From Consotaella salsifontis (GTDB lineage Bacteria; Pseudomonadota; Alphaproteobacteria; Rhizobiales; Rhizobiaceae): 64,000 nucleotides of DNA. The stretch covers positions 372,001 through 436,000 of the forward strand of contig NZ_FUXL01000002.1 in the NCBI RefSeq assembly GCF_900167365.1, written 5' to 3'. The notes under the pieces were generated by a model. That model searched no databases. It had not been told where the DNA came from and saw only the letters and a list, made by a program, of their open reading frames with translations. The first letter of the stretch is position 1. Each line of letters begins with the position of its first letter. Both the position numbers and the translations under genes were made by a program. This document shows positions 37,962-46,084 of this stretch, piece by piece.

Positions 37962-37974
37962 TTGGCCTAGCCAA
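37962..37974. promoter_or_regulatory. Palindromic operator for the GntR/FCD regulator (putative)
   Basis: TTGGC CTA GCCAA, a perfect inverted repeat flanked by A/T. It lies in the 279-base divergent promoter region between the dehydratase and tctC. Its form is close to TTGGTC-NN-GACCAA-like sites of FCD-type GntR regulators, and a gene for such a regulator ends this transport operon. Confidence 0.65.
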
Positions 37975-38043
37975 TTTCAAAGGCGACAGGGTGAGCGGGG
38001 ATGAACCCGCCGAACTGATGGATTTTTTGGGAGACAGTGAGCC

Positions 38044-39039
38044 ATGTTCAACTTGACACGCCGGCGCGCCATTTCGGGGACGATCCGGGCGGTTGCCGGC
38101 GCGATCGTTTCGCTAGCGGTGGCCTCCACGGCTCTGACGGCGACGTCGCAGGCGGCCCTCGCCGACGATTTCCCGACCAAGCCGATCAAGGTCATCGTTC
38201 CCTATAAGCCCGGCGGACGCACCGACGTCGTCGCCCGCATGATCGCCGACAAGATCCAGCAGAAGGGCTGGCTGGAGCAGCCCCTGGTGATCGTCAACGC
38301 CGATGGCGGCGCCGGCGCCAACGCTTTCGGCCAGTTGAAGCGCGGCGGCAACGACGGCTACACGATCATGCATTGGTCGCATGAGCTGCTTCTGTCGGTG
38401 GCCATGGGCCTTGGTGGCTTCCAGCTCGACGACTTCAAGTCGATCGGCTTCACCGGCGGCGGCAGCCCGCTTTGGGCCGTGCGCGAGGATGCGCCCTACA
38501 AGACGCTGAACGAGCTGATCGACCATCTCAAGAAGGAGCCGCGCAGCCTCGTCGAGGCCGTGGCGATCGGTTCGATCCCTCACATCGTCGGCGCAATGCT
38601 GGAGAAGTCGGCCGGCGTCGAGACGCGCTACGTCACCGCCAACAGCAACGCCGATCGCCTCCGCCTGCTTCTCGGCGGCAATGCCGACATCGCTCTCTTC
38701 GCCGCCTCGGAGTTCATGCGGCAGGGTGAGAACCTTCGCCCGCTGGTCTATTTCGGCAACGAGCGCCTTGCCGCCCTTCCCGATCTGCCGACAGCCAAGG
38801 AACTCGGCTACGACGCGTCCTGGGCCAACCCGAACTGGTGGCTGGCGCCGGCCGGCACCCCGGACGACGTGGTCAAGAAGATCGCGGGCGCCCTGGAGAA
38901 GGCGATCAACGATCCCGAGATCGCCGAGTACTTCAAGAACAATACGCTTGAGCCCTATTGGACCGGGGGAGACGAGGCCATGGACCAGTCGGTCGCCATG
39001 CTGGCTTCGCTCAAGTCCATCACCGACACGCTGAAATAA
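38044..39039 (+). CDS. Tripartite tricarboxylate transporter substrate-binding protein (TctC family)
   Basis: A 331-residue periplasmic binding protein with a long N-terminal signal (RAISGTIRAVAGAIVSLAVAS) and mature start near ADDFPTKPIKVIVPYKPGG, the TctC hallmark. Further features: VVNADGGAGANAFGQL, ALLEKSAG-like AMLEKSAGVETRYV and LGGNADIALFAASE. It captures the acidic substrate for TctAB. Given the dehydratase and aldolase opposite, an aldonic acid is more likely than citrate. A hairpin separates it from tctB. Confidence 0.93.
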   Translation: MFNLTRRRAISGTIRAVAGAIVSLAVASTALTATSQAALADDFPTKPIKVIVPYKPGGRTDVVARMIADKIQQKGWLEQPLVIVNADGGAGANAFGQLKRGGNDGYTIMHWSHELLLSVAMGLGGFQLDDFKSIGFTGGGSPLWAVREDAPYKTLNELIDHLKKEPRSLVEAVAIGSIPHIVGAMLEKSAGVETRYVTANSNADRLRLLLGGNADIALFAASEFMRQGENLRPLVYFGNERLAALPDLPTAKELGYDASWANPNWWLAPAGTPDDVVKKIAGALEKAINDPEIAEYFKNNTLEPYWTGGDEAMDQSVAMLASLKSITDTLK

Positions 39040-39051
39040 TCGTCTGTCTGA

Positions 39052-39092
39052 AGGCCTCGGGCGGGATGCGACAGCAGACCCGCCCGAGGCCT
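39052..39092 (+). terminator. Hairpin between tctC and tctB (partial terminator)
   Basis: AGGCCTCGGGCGGG / CCCGCCCGAGGCCT, perfect 14-bp stem and 13-base loop, followed by TTTC. Inside an operon this would stop part of transcription or protect the tctC message, giving more binding protein than permease. Confidence 0.8.
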
Positions 39093-39115
39093 TTCAGGCA
39101 TTCTGGAGGAAACGA

Positions 39116-39592
39116 ATGACAAGGACACGTCGCGACATCTACACCGACCTCGCTTTGTCGGTCTTTTCGCTCGCGGGTGCAGCGCTGCTGTTCGTCGGCG
39201 CGTCCGATCTGCCGGCCGCTCGCTTCGAGCCTCTGGGCTCGTCCGCGCTGCCATACGCACTCGGCGTTCTCATCGCGCTCTTCGCGGCGATCATCGGCCT
39301 TCGCGCGCTCTTTGCACTGCGCGCCGCTATGCCGAACGCCGGCGAACCCAGTGAACTCGCCAATCCGGGCCGCATGGCGCTTGTGTTCGTCGCCACGCTG
39401 ATCTACGTGGCCGCCCTCGACAGCTTCCGGGCGCCCTACATCGTCGCGACGACCCTTTTTATCATCGCCATCGGCGCGACCATCGGAAGTCCAAAGCCCC
39501 GATCCCTCGCCCTGTTCGCCGTGCTTGGCCTCGTTCTCGCCGTCGCGATCCGCTTCGTCTTCACCCGCTTTCTCTATGTGGACCTGGGCTGA
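39116..39592 (+). CDS. Tripartite tricarboxylate transporter small membrane subunit (TctB family)
   Basis: A 158-residue protein with four hydrophobic segments, starting MTRTRRDIYTDLALSVFSLAGA and GALLFVG-like AALLFVGASDLP. TctB subunits are poorly conserved and are recognised by size, topology and place before tctA. GGAGGAAACG precedes the ATG. It ends 2 bases before tctA. Confidence 0.88.
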   Translation: MTRTRRDIYTDLALSVFSLAGAALLFVGASDLPAARFEPLGSSALPYALGVLIALFAAIIGLRALFALRAAMPNAGEPSELANPGRMALVFVATLIYVAALDSFRAPYIVATTLFIIAIGATIGSPKPRSLALFAVLGLVLAVAIRFVFTRFLYVDLG

Positions 39593-39594
39593 TC

Positions 39595-41088
39595 ATGTTC
39601 GACGCTTTCCTGGTCGTCTTCCACCTCGACAACCTGCTCCTGCTCCTGGCCGGCACTGCCGTCGGCATCGTGGTCGGCGCCATTCCGGGCCTGACGGCGA
39701 CGATGCTCATCGCCCTGACGCTGCCGATGACCTTCCACATGGAAGCAGTCAACGCCGTGACGCTGCTCATCGGCGAATATGTCGGCGGCATCTCGGGCGG
39801 CCTCATCACCGCCATCCTGCTCAGGATGCCCGGCACGCCCTCCTCCATCACCACCACCTTCGACGGCTACCCGATGGCTCAGACGGGCCGCGCCGAGCGG
39901 GCACTGGCGTTGGGCATCATGGCCTCGGTCGCCGGCGGTATCATTTCCTGGGGCTTTCTGGCGGGAATGTCGCCCACGCTGGCGCATTTCGCGCTGCAGT
40001 TCGGCCCGTGGGAGTATTTCACGCTCGTCTTGATGGCGTTGTTCATGCTGGCGGCACTTGCCAGCGGATCGCTGGTCAAGGGGCTGCTCGCGGCCGCCAT
40101 CGGCATGGCGTTTTCCTTGCCCGGCGTTGATTCCTCGCTCGGCTCCGCCCGCCTGACCTTCGGCTCGGACACGTTGCTCTCGGGTTTTGGCCTGCTGCCG
40201 GTTCTCATCGGCGTCTTCGCTATCAGCCAGATCCTGCGCGAGGCCGCCGAGCCGAAGAAGGAAAAGGGCAAGGCGCGCCTGCCTGATCGCAAGCTGCCCG
40301 TCCACTGGTCCGATGCCAAGGTGCACGGCATGAACATGCTGCGCTCCTCGGTTCTCGGCACGTGGATCGGCCTTCTTCCCGGCATCGGCGGCAACGTCGC
40401 CGCTCTGGTCGCCTATTCGACGACGCGCCAGCTTTCCAAGGAGAAGGAAAAGTTCGGCACGGGCCATGAGCCAGGGGTCGTGGCCAGCGAATCGGCCAAC
40501 AACGCGGCGATCGGCGGCGCGCTGATCCCGCTGATCACCATGGGCATTCCCGGCTCGGTGACGGAGGCCATCCTGATCGGCGCCCTGACCATTCACAATC
40601 TCCAGCCGGGGCCGCTGCTGTTTCAGAACTCGCCCGAGATCGCCTATGGCGTGATCGCGGCCTATGCCGTCGCCAACGTCATGATGCTGATCCTGATGTG
40701 GGGCACGGTGCGTTATATCGCCATGATCGCGCAGATCCCGCGCGCCGGCCTTCTCGGCGCCATCCTGGTCTTCTGCGTCATCGGCTCCTATGCGGTGAAC
40801 AACTCCTTCTCCGACGTCTGGATCATGATGGCGTTCGGCCTCGTCGGCCTGGGGCTGGAGCTGGCCAAGGTTCCTCTCGGACCATTCGTCATCGGCTTCG
40901 TCCTCAGCCCGATTGCCGAGGAGCAGCTCAGAGCCTCGCTGATGATGTCCGACGGCGACGTGTGGGCCATTCTCCACCGGCCCTACGCCCTGTTCTTCCT
41001 CGCCATCGCCGTGTTGACACTGTTCTATCCGATGATCATCGATCTTCTCGGACGGCGTGGTGGAAAAACCGAGAGCGCGAATGTTTGA
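39595..41088 (+). CDS. Tripartite tricarboxylate transporter large permease (TctA family)
   Basis: A 497-residue permease with about twelve membrane segments. Diagnostic stretches are VGAIPGLTATMLIALTLP, GGISGGLITAILLRMPGTPSS, TFGSDTLLSGFGLLPVLIGVFA, GLLPGIGGNVAALVAYSTTRQ and SESANNAAIGGALIPLITMGIPGS. It transports the substrate delivered by the TctC protein with a cation gradient. Its last 32 bases overlap the frame of the following regulator gene if that starts at GTG 41057. Confidence 0.95.
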   Translation: MFDAFLVVFHLDNLLLLLAGTAVGIVVGAIPGLTATMLIALTLPMTFHMEAVNAVTLLIGEYVGGISGGLITAILLRMPGTPSSITTTFDGYPMAQTGRAERALALGIMASVAGGIISWGFLAGMSPTLAHFALQFGPWEYFTLVLMALFMLAALASGSLVKGLLAAAIGMAFSLPGVDSSLGSARLTFGSDTLLSGFGLLPVLIGVFAISQILREAAEPKKEKGKARLPDRKLPVHWSDAKVHGMNMLRSSVLGTWIGLLPGIGGNVAALVAYSTTRQLSKEKEKFGTGHEPGVVASESANNAAIGGALIPLITMGIPGSVTEAILIGALTIHNLQPGPLLFQNSPEIAYGVIAAYAVANVMMLILMWGTVRYIAMIAQIPRAGLLGAILVFCVIGSYAVNNSFSDVWIMMAFGLVGLGLELAKVPLGPFVIGFVLSPIAEEQLRASLMMSDGDVWAILHRPYALFFLAIAVLTLFYPMIIDLLGRRGGKTESANV

Positions 41089-41785
41089 GCTGCCGGCGGC
41101 AGGGGAGCGGCGATATCTTCAAATCGCCAACGACCTCCTTTCGAGGATCGCGGCGGGCGAGTTTCCCCCGGGAAGCCGTCTGCCGCCCGAACGCGAACTC
41201 GCGTCGTCACTCCAGGTCAGCCGCGCCACCGTCCGCGAGGCCCTTCTCGCGCTCGAACTGATGCGGGCCATCGAGATTCGTCTTGGATCGGGCGTGTTCG
41301 TCCTGCCGGAGGCCGCTCGCGGCGCCGGCAGGGCCGCCGGGCTCGTGCCGGCGGCGGCGGGACCCTCCGAGATTCTCGAGATGCGCCGTCTCATCGAGGG
41401 CGAATCGGCCTATCGCGCTGCCCAGCGCGGCACGGAGGCCCAGTTCGAGGCGATCGGCAAGGCCGTCAAGCGGATGCAGGTCGCCATCCACGACCTGCCG
41501 CGCTTCGACCGCGCCGACATCGAATTCCACCTCCTGATCGCCGAGGCTTCCGGCAACCGCCTCGTCGAAAGCTACATCGCCCATCTTTGGAACGAGATGC
41601 GCACCAATCCGATGTGGGACCGCTGGTACGACAGAACCCGCGCCACCCAGCACCGCCACCGCTCGGCCGAAGACCACGAGGCGATCCACCGCGCCCTGAC
41701 ACGCCGTCTGCCCGAAGTCGCCGCATCCGCCATGCAGGCTCACGTCGACATTCTGGCCCAGCGCTTCATGGACCTCGAAATATAG
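41057..41785 (+). CDS. GntR family regulator, FCD (FadR) subfamily
   Basis: A 242-residue regulator. Winged helix: YLQIANDLLSRIAAGEFPPGSRLPPERELASSLQVSRATVREALLALE (core SRLPPERELASSLQVSR). The C-terminal FCD effector domain has the metal-site pattern in ADIEFHLLIAEASGN and EDHEAIHRAL. Translation starts at GTG 41057, inside tctA, or at ATG 41081 (MFELPAAGERRY), which overlaps tctA by 8 bases. As the last transport-operon gene it probably controls both arms of the divergent system by an acid effector. Confidence 0.9.
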   Translation: MVEKPRARMFELPAAGERRYLQIANDLLSRIAAGEFPPGSRLPPERELASSLQVSRATVREALLALELMRAIEIRLGSGVFVLPEAARGAGRAAGLVPAAAGPSEILEMRRLIEGESAYRAAQRGTEAQFEAIGKAVKRMQVAIHDLPRFDRADIEFHLLIAEASGNRLVESYIAHLWNEMRTNPMWDRWYDRTRATQHRHRSAEDHEAIHRALTRRLPEVAASAMQAHVDILAQRFMDLEI

Positions 41786-41853
41786 ACGCCCGTGCCTTCG
41801 CGGCGCAGGCCACGGCGGCTAAAAAGGCCGTCGACCCACCGGAACGACCAGTC

Positions 41854-43212
41854 ATGCCCCTTGCTTCCTCCCTCAACATTGCCGCCGTGCGCCACATCCA
41901 TCTCGACGCCGTGGGGGGCGCCGCCGGCGACATGTTCGTCGCCGCCATGCTGGACGCCCTTCCCTCGCTCAAGGACCGCGTCATGGCCGATGTCGCGGCC
42001 GTTCTACCCGCAGAGGCAGGGAGCGCTCACCTCTCCGAGGGCACCAGCGGCGCCATGGCCGTCCTGCGATTCGGGCTCAAGGAAGCGCCCTCGCACGATC
42101 ATCATCACGACCACTTCGACCACGACCACGACCATCACGATCATGGCCATCACGCTCACGGCCATAGTCACGGCGATCATCACCATCACCATCATCATCA
42201 TCATGGCCCGGACGAAGGCGCGGATCACCATCATCACGAGCATGGGCACGGCCCGTCCGCGCACTTTCCCGATCTTGTCGCCCTGATCGAAGCCGCGCCT
42301 CTCTCTGCCGGGACGGCGGCGGAAGCCGTGGCCATCCTCTCAAGACTGGCCGAAGCTGAGAGCCGGATGCACGGCGTCAGGATTGAGGACGTGCATTTCC
42401 ACGAGATCGCCGATTGGGATTCGCTGCTCGACGTGGTCGCCGCCGGCAGCATCGCGGCCGCCCTGCCCCGCGCCGCCTGGAGCGTCTCGCCGCTCCCCCT
42501 CGGCAGCGGGCTGGTGCGGACGCAGCACGGGCTCCTGCCGGTACCGGCGCCCGCGACGGCGGAAATCCTTAAGGGGTTTTCCTGGCGCGACGACGGAGTG
42601 GCGGGCGAGCGCGTGACGCCCACCGGCGCCGCGATTCTCGCGCATCTGATTAACGCGTCGCGCTCCGAAGCGGCCGGACCGCTGGCCGCAACGGGCATGG
42701 GCGCGGGAACCCGTACGCTTCCCGGCATGCCGAACATTCTGCGCGCGCTCGTCTTCGCTGAAGGCGAAGAGCCGGCGCGCGACGACGTCGTCGTTATTTC
42801 CTTCGACATTGACGACATGACCGGTGAGGAGATCGGCGTCGCCGCAGACAGGCTGCGCGCCCTTCCGGCCGTCATCGACCTTTCAGTCGGGAACCGCGCC
42901 GGCAAGAAGAACCGGCCCCTGACCGATTTTCGGCTCCTCGTGCGGCCGGAGGCTCTTCCCGATCTGCGTGACGCCTGCTTCCGGGAAACCTCGACGCTCG
43001 GCCTGCGCTGGCACCTGGAAGAACGCGCCTGTCTCGATCGACGGGAGGACCGCTTGGCAGTGGAAGGCGGGCAAATCCGCCGCAAACATGCCGCGCGCCC
43101 TTTCGGCGAGACCACCGTCAAGGCGGAAAGCGACGACGTCGCAGGCGGAGAGTCGCTCGCTCGCCGCCGCAAACTCAAGCATCGCGCCGAGTTCGGTGAC
43201 GAGCCGGCCTGA
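41854..43212 (+). CDS. larC: LarC, nickel insertion enzyme of the nickel-pincer cofactor
   Basis: LarC inserts Ni into pyridinium-3,5-bisthiocarboxylate mononucleotide in a CTP-dependent reaction, making the cofactor of lactate racemase LarA and related 2-hydroxyacid racemases/epimerases. Recognised by HLDAVGGAAGDMFVAAMLDA at the start, VHFHEIADWDSLLDVVAAG, VSPLPLGSGLVRTQHGLLPVPAPAT and FDIDDMTGEEIGVAADRL. The 452 residues form one uninterrupted frame, unlike the split larC1/larC2 of lactobacilli. Residues 81-133 hold 30 histidines, including nine in a row, an obvious nickel reservoir. No larA, larB or larE is in the window. Confidence 0.92.
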   Translation: MPLASSLNIAAVRHIHLDAVGGAAGDMFVAAMLDALPSLKDRVMADVAAVLPAEAGSAHLSEGTSGAMAVLRFGLKEAPSHDHHHDHFDHDHDHHDHGHHAHGHSHGDHHHHHHHHHGPDEGADHHHHEHGHGPSAHFPDLVALIEAAPLSAGTAAEAVAILSRLAEAESRMHGVRIEDVHFHEIADWDSLLDVVAAGSIAAALPRAAWSVSPLPLGSGLVRTQHGLLPVPAPATAEILKGFSWRDDGVAGERVTPTGAAILAHLINASRSEAAGPLAATGMGAGTRTLPGMPNILRALVFAEGEEPARDDVVVISFDIDDMTGEEIGVAADRLRALPAVIDLSVGNRAGKKNRPLTDFRLLVRPEALPDLRDACFRETSTLGLRWHLEERACLDRREDRLAVEGGQIRRKHAARPFGETTVKAESDDVAGGESLARRRKLKHRAEFGDEPA

Positions 43213-43224
43213 CTCGCGGTCTGG

Positions 43225-44286
43225 TTAGGCAGAAGAGGGCGGCGCGGTCGATTCTCGAACCACAAGGGAAAAATCGAGCTCGCGGTGCATCATCGCCGGT
43301 GCACCGGAAAGGCGCTGCATCAGATAGGTGCCGGCCTGGGCCCATATCTCGTCGGTCGGCATGTGGATGGTGGTCAACGACGGCCGCAAATGCCGGCTCC
43401 ATTCGAGATCGTCGAAGCCCGCCACAGACAACTGGTTCGGAACGTCAAAGCCGAGTTTCTCCGCTTCCAGCAGCACACCATAGGCGATGACGTCGTTGCC
43501 GCAGATCACTGCCGTCGGCGGTTCGGGCATGGCAAGAAGGGCTCGGGCCGCCTGCCGCGCCTCGTCGAGCTTGTAGTTGACCTGCTGAAGCCACTCGGGC
43601 CGCGGCGAGCAGCCGCGCTCGGCCAGCATTTCCGTCATGCCGGCAAGGCGCGCCTGGGCGCGGTCGTTGTTCTTCTGCATGCCGGCGACGATCGCGATCC
43701 TCTCGTGGCCAAGCTCGATCATGTGACGGGCAATGCGCCGCCCCGCCGCCCTGTTGTCGACGCCGATGGACGGATAGGGCTTCTCCGGCTCGTAAACGCC
43801 GACATGGACGAACGGAATGTCCTGGCGCTCGAGGAGACGACGCAACGCGGGATGGTGCGCGTCACCGCGCAGGATCAGCGCGTCGATGCCACGACTGACC
43901 AGATTGCGCGCCTGCTTCAGCTCAATGTCGATGTCGTACTGGTTGGTGGTCAGGAGCAGCATATAGTCTTGCGCCGCCAGCGTGCGCTGCAAGGCCTGAA
44001 GACCCTGCGCGAACATCGCGTTGTCGATGGTCGGCACGATGGCGCCGATAGTCCGCGTTCGCCGCGAAGAGAGGGCCCTGGCCGACGCATCGGGAATATA
44101 CCCGACCTCGTCGATAATGGCATTGATGCGCGCCGCGAGCTCGGCGCTTACCACCTCAGGTCGATTGAGGAAGCGCGAGACGGTGGCCGTCGAGACGCCC
44201 GCCTTCTGCGCGACCTGACGGATGCCGACTGACCGGCTGCGGGCGCTCTCGCTCATTTGGGAAACCGGTTTCATCCTTGCCGTCAA
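43225..44286 (-). CDS. LacI family transcriptional regulator
   Basis: A 353-residue regulator. HTH: SVGIRQVAQKAGVSTATVSRFLNRPEVVS near residues 18-46 (core VAQKAGVSTATVSRFLN), hinge ASARALSSRRTRTIG, then a periplasmic-binding-like effector domain with TGAIVP-like IGAIVPTIDNAMFAQ, GVDNRAAGRRIARHM, GNDVIAYGVLLEAE and VAGFDDLEWS. It diverges from the CUT1 transporter operon, whose promoter carries a LacI-type operator, and its stop is 12 bases from the larC stop. Confidence 0.94.
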   Translation of the reverse strand: MTARMKPVSQMSESARSRSVGIRQVAQKAGVSTATVSRFLNRPEVVSAELAARINAIIDEVGYIPDASARALSSRRTRTIGAIVPTIDNAMFAQGLQALQRTLAAQDYMLLLTTNQYDIDIELKQARNLVSRGIDALILRGDAHHPALRRLLERQDIPFVHVGVYEPEKPYPSIGVDNRAAGRRIARHMIELGHERIAIVAGMQKNNDRAQARLAGMTEMLAERGCSPRPEWLQQVNYKLDEARQAARALLAMPEPPTAVICGNDVIAYGVLLEAEKLGFDVPNQLSVAGFDDLEWSRHLRPSLTTIHMPTDEIWAQAGTYLMQRLSGAPAMMHRELDFSLVVRESTAPPSSA

Positions 44287-44387
44287 TCCTCCCTCTTCGG
44301 TTCAGCGATATCCCAGATGCATAGGGCTTGACAATCCTGGGGCGATCTTTGGCGTCATCCAGCCGTTTGCGACCTCAAGTCGAGGCG

Positions 44388-44454
44388 GGCAATCCCTTGT
44401 ACAGATATCCAGAAGGGATTGCCTCGCAGCCTCACCACCCCACGACGAGGCTGC
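44388..44454. repeat. Two tandem hairpins in the lacI-ABC operon intergenic region
   Basis: First: GGCAATCCCTT (44388-44398) with AAGGGATTGCC (44413-44423). Second: GCAGCCTC (44426-44433) with GAGGCTGC (44447-44454). They lie in a 475-base gap (44287-44761) that holds no gene and could be a leader RNA of the lacI transcript or a small RNA. Confidence 0.6.
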
Positions 44455-44647
44455 ACAATCCCACGGCAACGATATGTTGTTTAACGACTTTTTGGCTTTC
44501 CTGCCACGGTGATAGCAACAGGGAATTTCAGGGCGGCTGCTCAACCAGTGAATGGTCCAGGCTATATGTCTGATTTGGACCTCACCCCCTGCGTCGGGAT
44601 TAGACAACCGCGCTCCACTGCCGGAAGAGCGCGGATGGAAGCCCCGG

Positions 44648-44676
44648 TTGACAGAGTTGCTAAGCTTAGTTATGCA
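44648..44676 (+). promoter_or_regulatory. Sigma-70-type promoter of the CUT1 operon
   Basis: TTGACA at 44648-44653, a 17-base spacer, then TATGCA at 44671-44676. The minus-10 element overlaps the LacI operator, and the transcript would start about 70-80 bases before the binding-protein gene. Confidence 0.7.
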
Positions 44677-44686
44677 AACGGTTACA
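44673..44686. promoter_or_regulatory. LacI-type operator
   Basis: TGCAAACGGTTACA: imperfect palindrome around a central CG, with half sites TGCAAAC and TGTAACC, matching the LacI/GalR pattern TGnAAnCGnTTnCA. Overlap with the minus-10 box implies repression by the divergent LacI regulator. Confidence 0.75.
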
Positions 44687-44761
44687 TGCTGCAGCCATGA
44701 GAGCGGGAGGAATACGCTCCCATGACTGCGCGACGTGCATGTGTCCCGGAGGAGAAATTTC

Positions 44762-46066
44762 ATGGCAATCCTACACCGTTCGATGCCGTTCGCCGCGGCG
44801 CTGTTGGCGGCAAGCGTTTCCTGGCCGGCCGTCTCGGCAGCAGCGGATTTCGACTGGCGAGCCCATGAGGGCGAAACAGTCAATTTTCTCGCCAACAACA
44901 ATCCTTGGTCCACCACGCTTCTCAAGTATCAGGGCGATTTCGAGAAGCTCACCGGCATCAAGCTGCGCGTCGACTCCTATCAGGAGCAGCAGATGCGCCA
45001 GCGCCTGACCACGGTGCTCAACGCGCACAGCGACGAGGTCGACGTCTTCATGACGCTGCCGTCGCGCGAGGGCATGCAGTATGCCGCCGCCGGCTGGTAC
45101 AAGGATCTCAAGCCCTATACCGAGCAGACGGTTTCGCCCGACTACAAATTCGGTGATCTCAGCAAGGCCCTGGTCGAAGCAGCGGTCTTCGACGGCGCCC
45201 TGACCGGCATCCCGCTCAACATCGAGGGCCCGATCCTCTATTACCGCACCGATATCTTCGAGAAGTGCGGCGTGCCGAAGCCGGAGAAGATCTCCGACCT
45301 CCAGACGGCAGCCAAAAAGATCAAGGAGTGCGATTCCAGCACCACGCCTTTCGCCTCGCGCGGTTTGAAGCCCGCCCTCGCCTATACCTTCAGCAACTTC
45401 CTCCACAATATGGGCGGAAGCTACCTGAAGGACGGCAAGTCCGCGTTCTGCACGCCCGAGGGCAAGGCCGCCCTCACCACCTATGCCGGCCTGCTGCGCG
45501 ACTACGGCCCTCCGGGCGTTGTCAACTACAGCTTCTACCAGCTCACCTCGCTTTACCGCGCCGGTCGCTCGGCCATGTCCTTCCAGTCGTCCAACGAATT
45601 TCCCGGCGTGATGGAAGGCGGCGCACGCCTGAAGGATACGGCGCTCATGCCGCTGCCGGCAGGCGACGGCGGCTCGCATCCGACGACGATCGGCTGGGCG
45701 CTGTCGGTCTCTGCCTATAGCGCGCATCCCGATGCCGCCTGGTACTTCGTCCAGTGGGCGACCAGCCCGGAGATGCAGGCCCGCCTTGCCATGGAGGGCA
45801 TTGCCCCGCCGCGCGCCTCGGTTCGTGACAATGCCGACTACAAGGCCTGGCTCGCCGAAGAGCCTCTGCGCCAGTCGTGGCAGGATACGCTCCAGGTGCT
45901 GGCGGATCAGGGAACATCCGAGGTCGGCGTGCCGATCATCCGCAACCCGGAATCGCGCGAGTACATCGGCCAGGCGGTCAACACGCTTCTGCTCGGGACG
46001 GGCACGGTCGACGAAGCCTGCGCGGCCGCAGACCAGGCTCTGAACGGTCTGAGCGCTCAGAAATAG
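44762..46066 (+). CDS. Sugar ABC transporter substrate-binding protein (CUT1, family 1)
   Basis: A 434-residue exported binding protein. The ATG at 44762 is set by GGAGGAGAAATTTC; an upstream GTG in frame is rejected. Signal peptide MAILHRSMPFAAALLAASVS ends near AAADFDW. Family features: VNFLANNNPW, FEKLTGIKLRVDSYQ, DVFMTLPSREGMQYAAAGWYKDL, GPILYYRTDIFEK and IGWALSVSAYSAHPDAAWYFVQW. Four cysteines (EKCG, KECD, FCTP, EACA) could form two disulfides. First gene of the operon; the ligand is probably a hexose-sized sugar or derivative. Confidence 0.93.
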   Translation: MAILHRSMPFAAALLAASVSWPAVSAAADFDWRAHEGETVNFLANNNPWSTTLLKYQGDFEKLTGIKLRVDSYQEQQMRQRLTTVLNAHSDEVDVFMTLPSREGMQYAAAGWYKDLKPYTEQTVSPDYKFGDLSKALVEAAVFDGALTGIPLNIEGPILYYRTDIFEKCGVPKPEKISDLQTAAKKIKECDSSTTPFASRGLKPALAYTFSNFLHNMGGSYLKDGKSAFCTPEGKAALTTYAGLLRDYGPPGVVNYSFYQLTSLYRAGRSAMSFQSSNEFPGVMEGGARLKDTALMPLPAGDGGSHPTTIGWALSVSAYSAHPDAAWYFVQWATSPEMQARLAMEGIAPPRASVRDNADYKAWLAEEPLRQSWQDTLQVLADQGTSEVGVPIIRNPESREYIGQAVNTLLLGTGTVDEACAAADQALNGLSAQK

Positions 46067-46084
46067 TCGAACGGCGGCCGAACC

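Noticed and set aside
39574-40977. Minus-strand 467-codon open frame over tctA
   Set aside because: Asp/Gln/Gly-rich antisense translation of tctA.
44357-44372. Second LacI operator near CAGCCGTTTGCGACC
   Set aside because: Only one half site matches the pattern; too weak to list as an operator.
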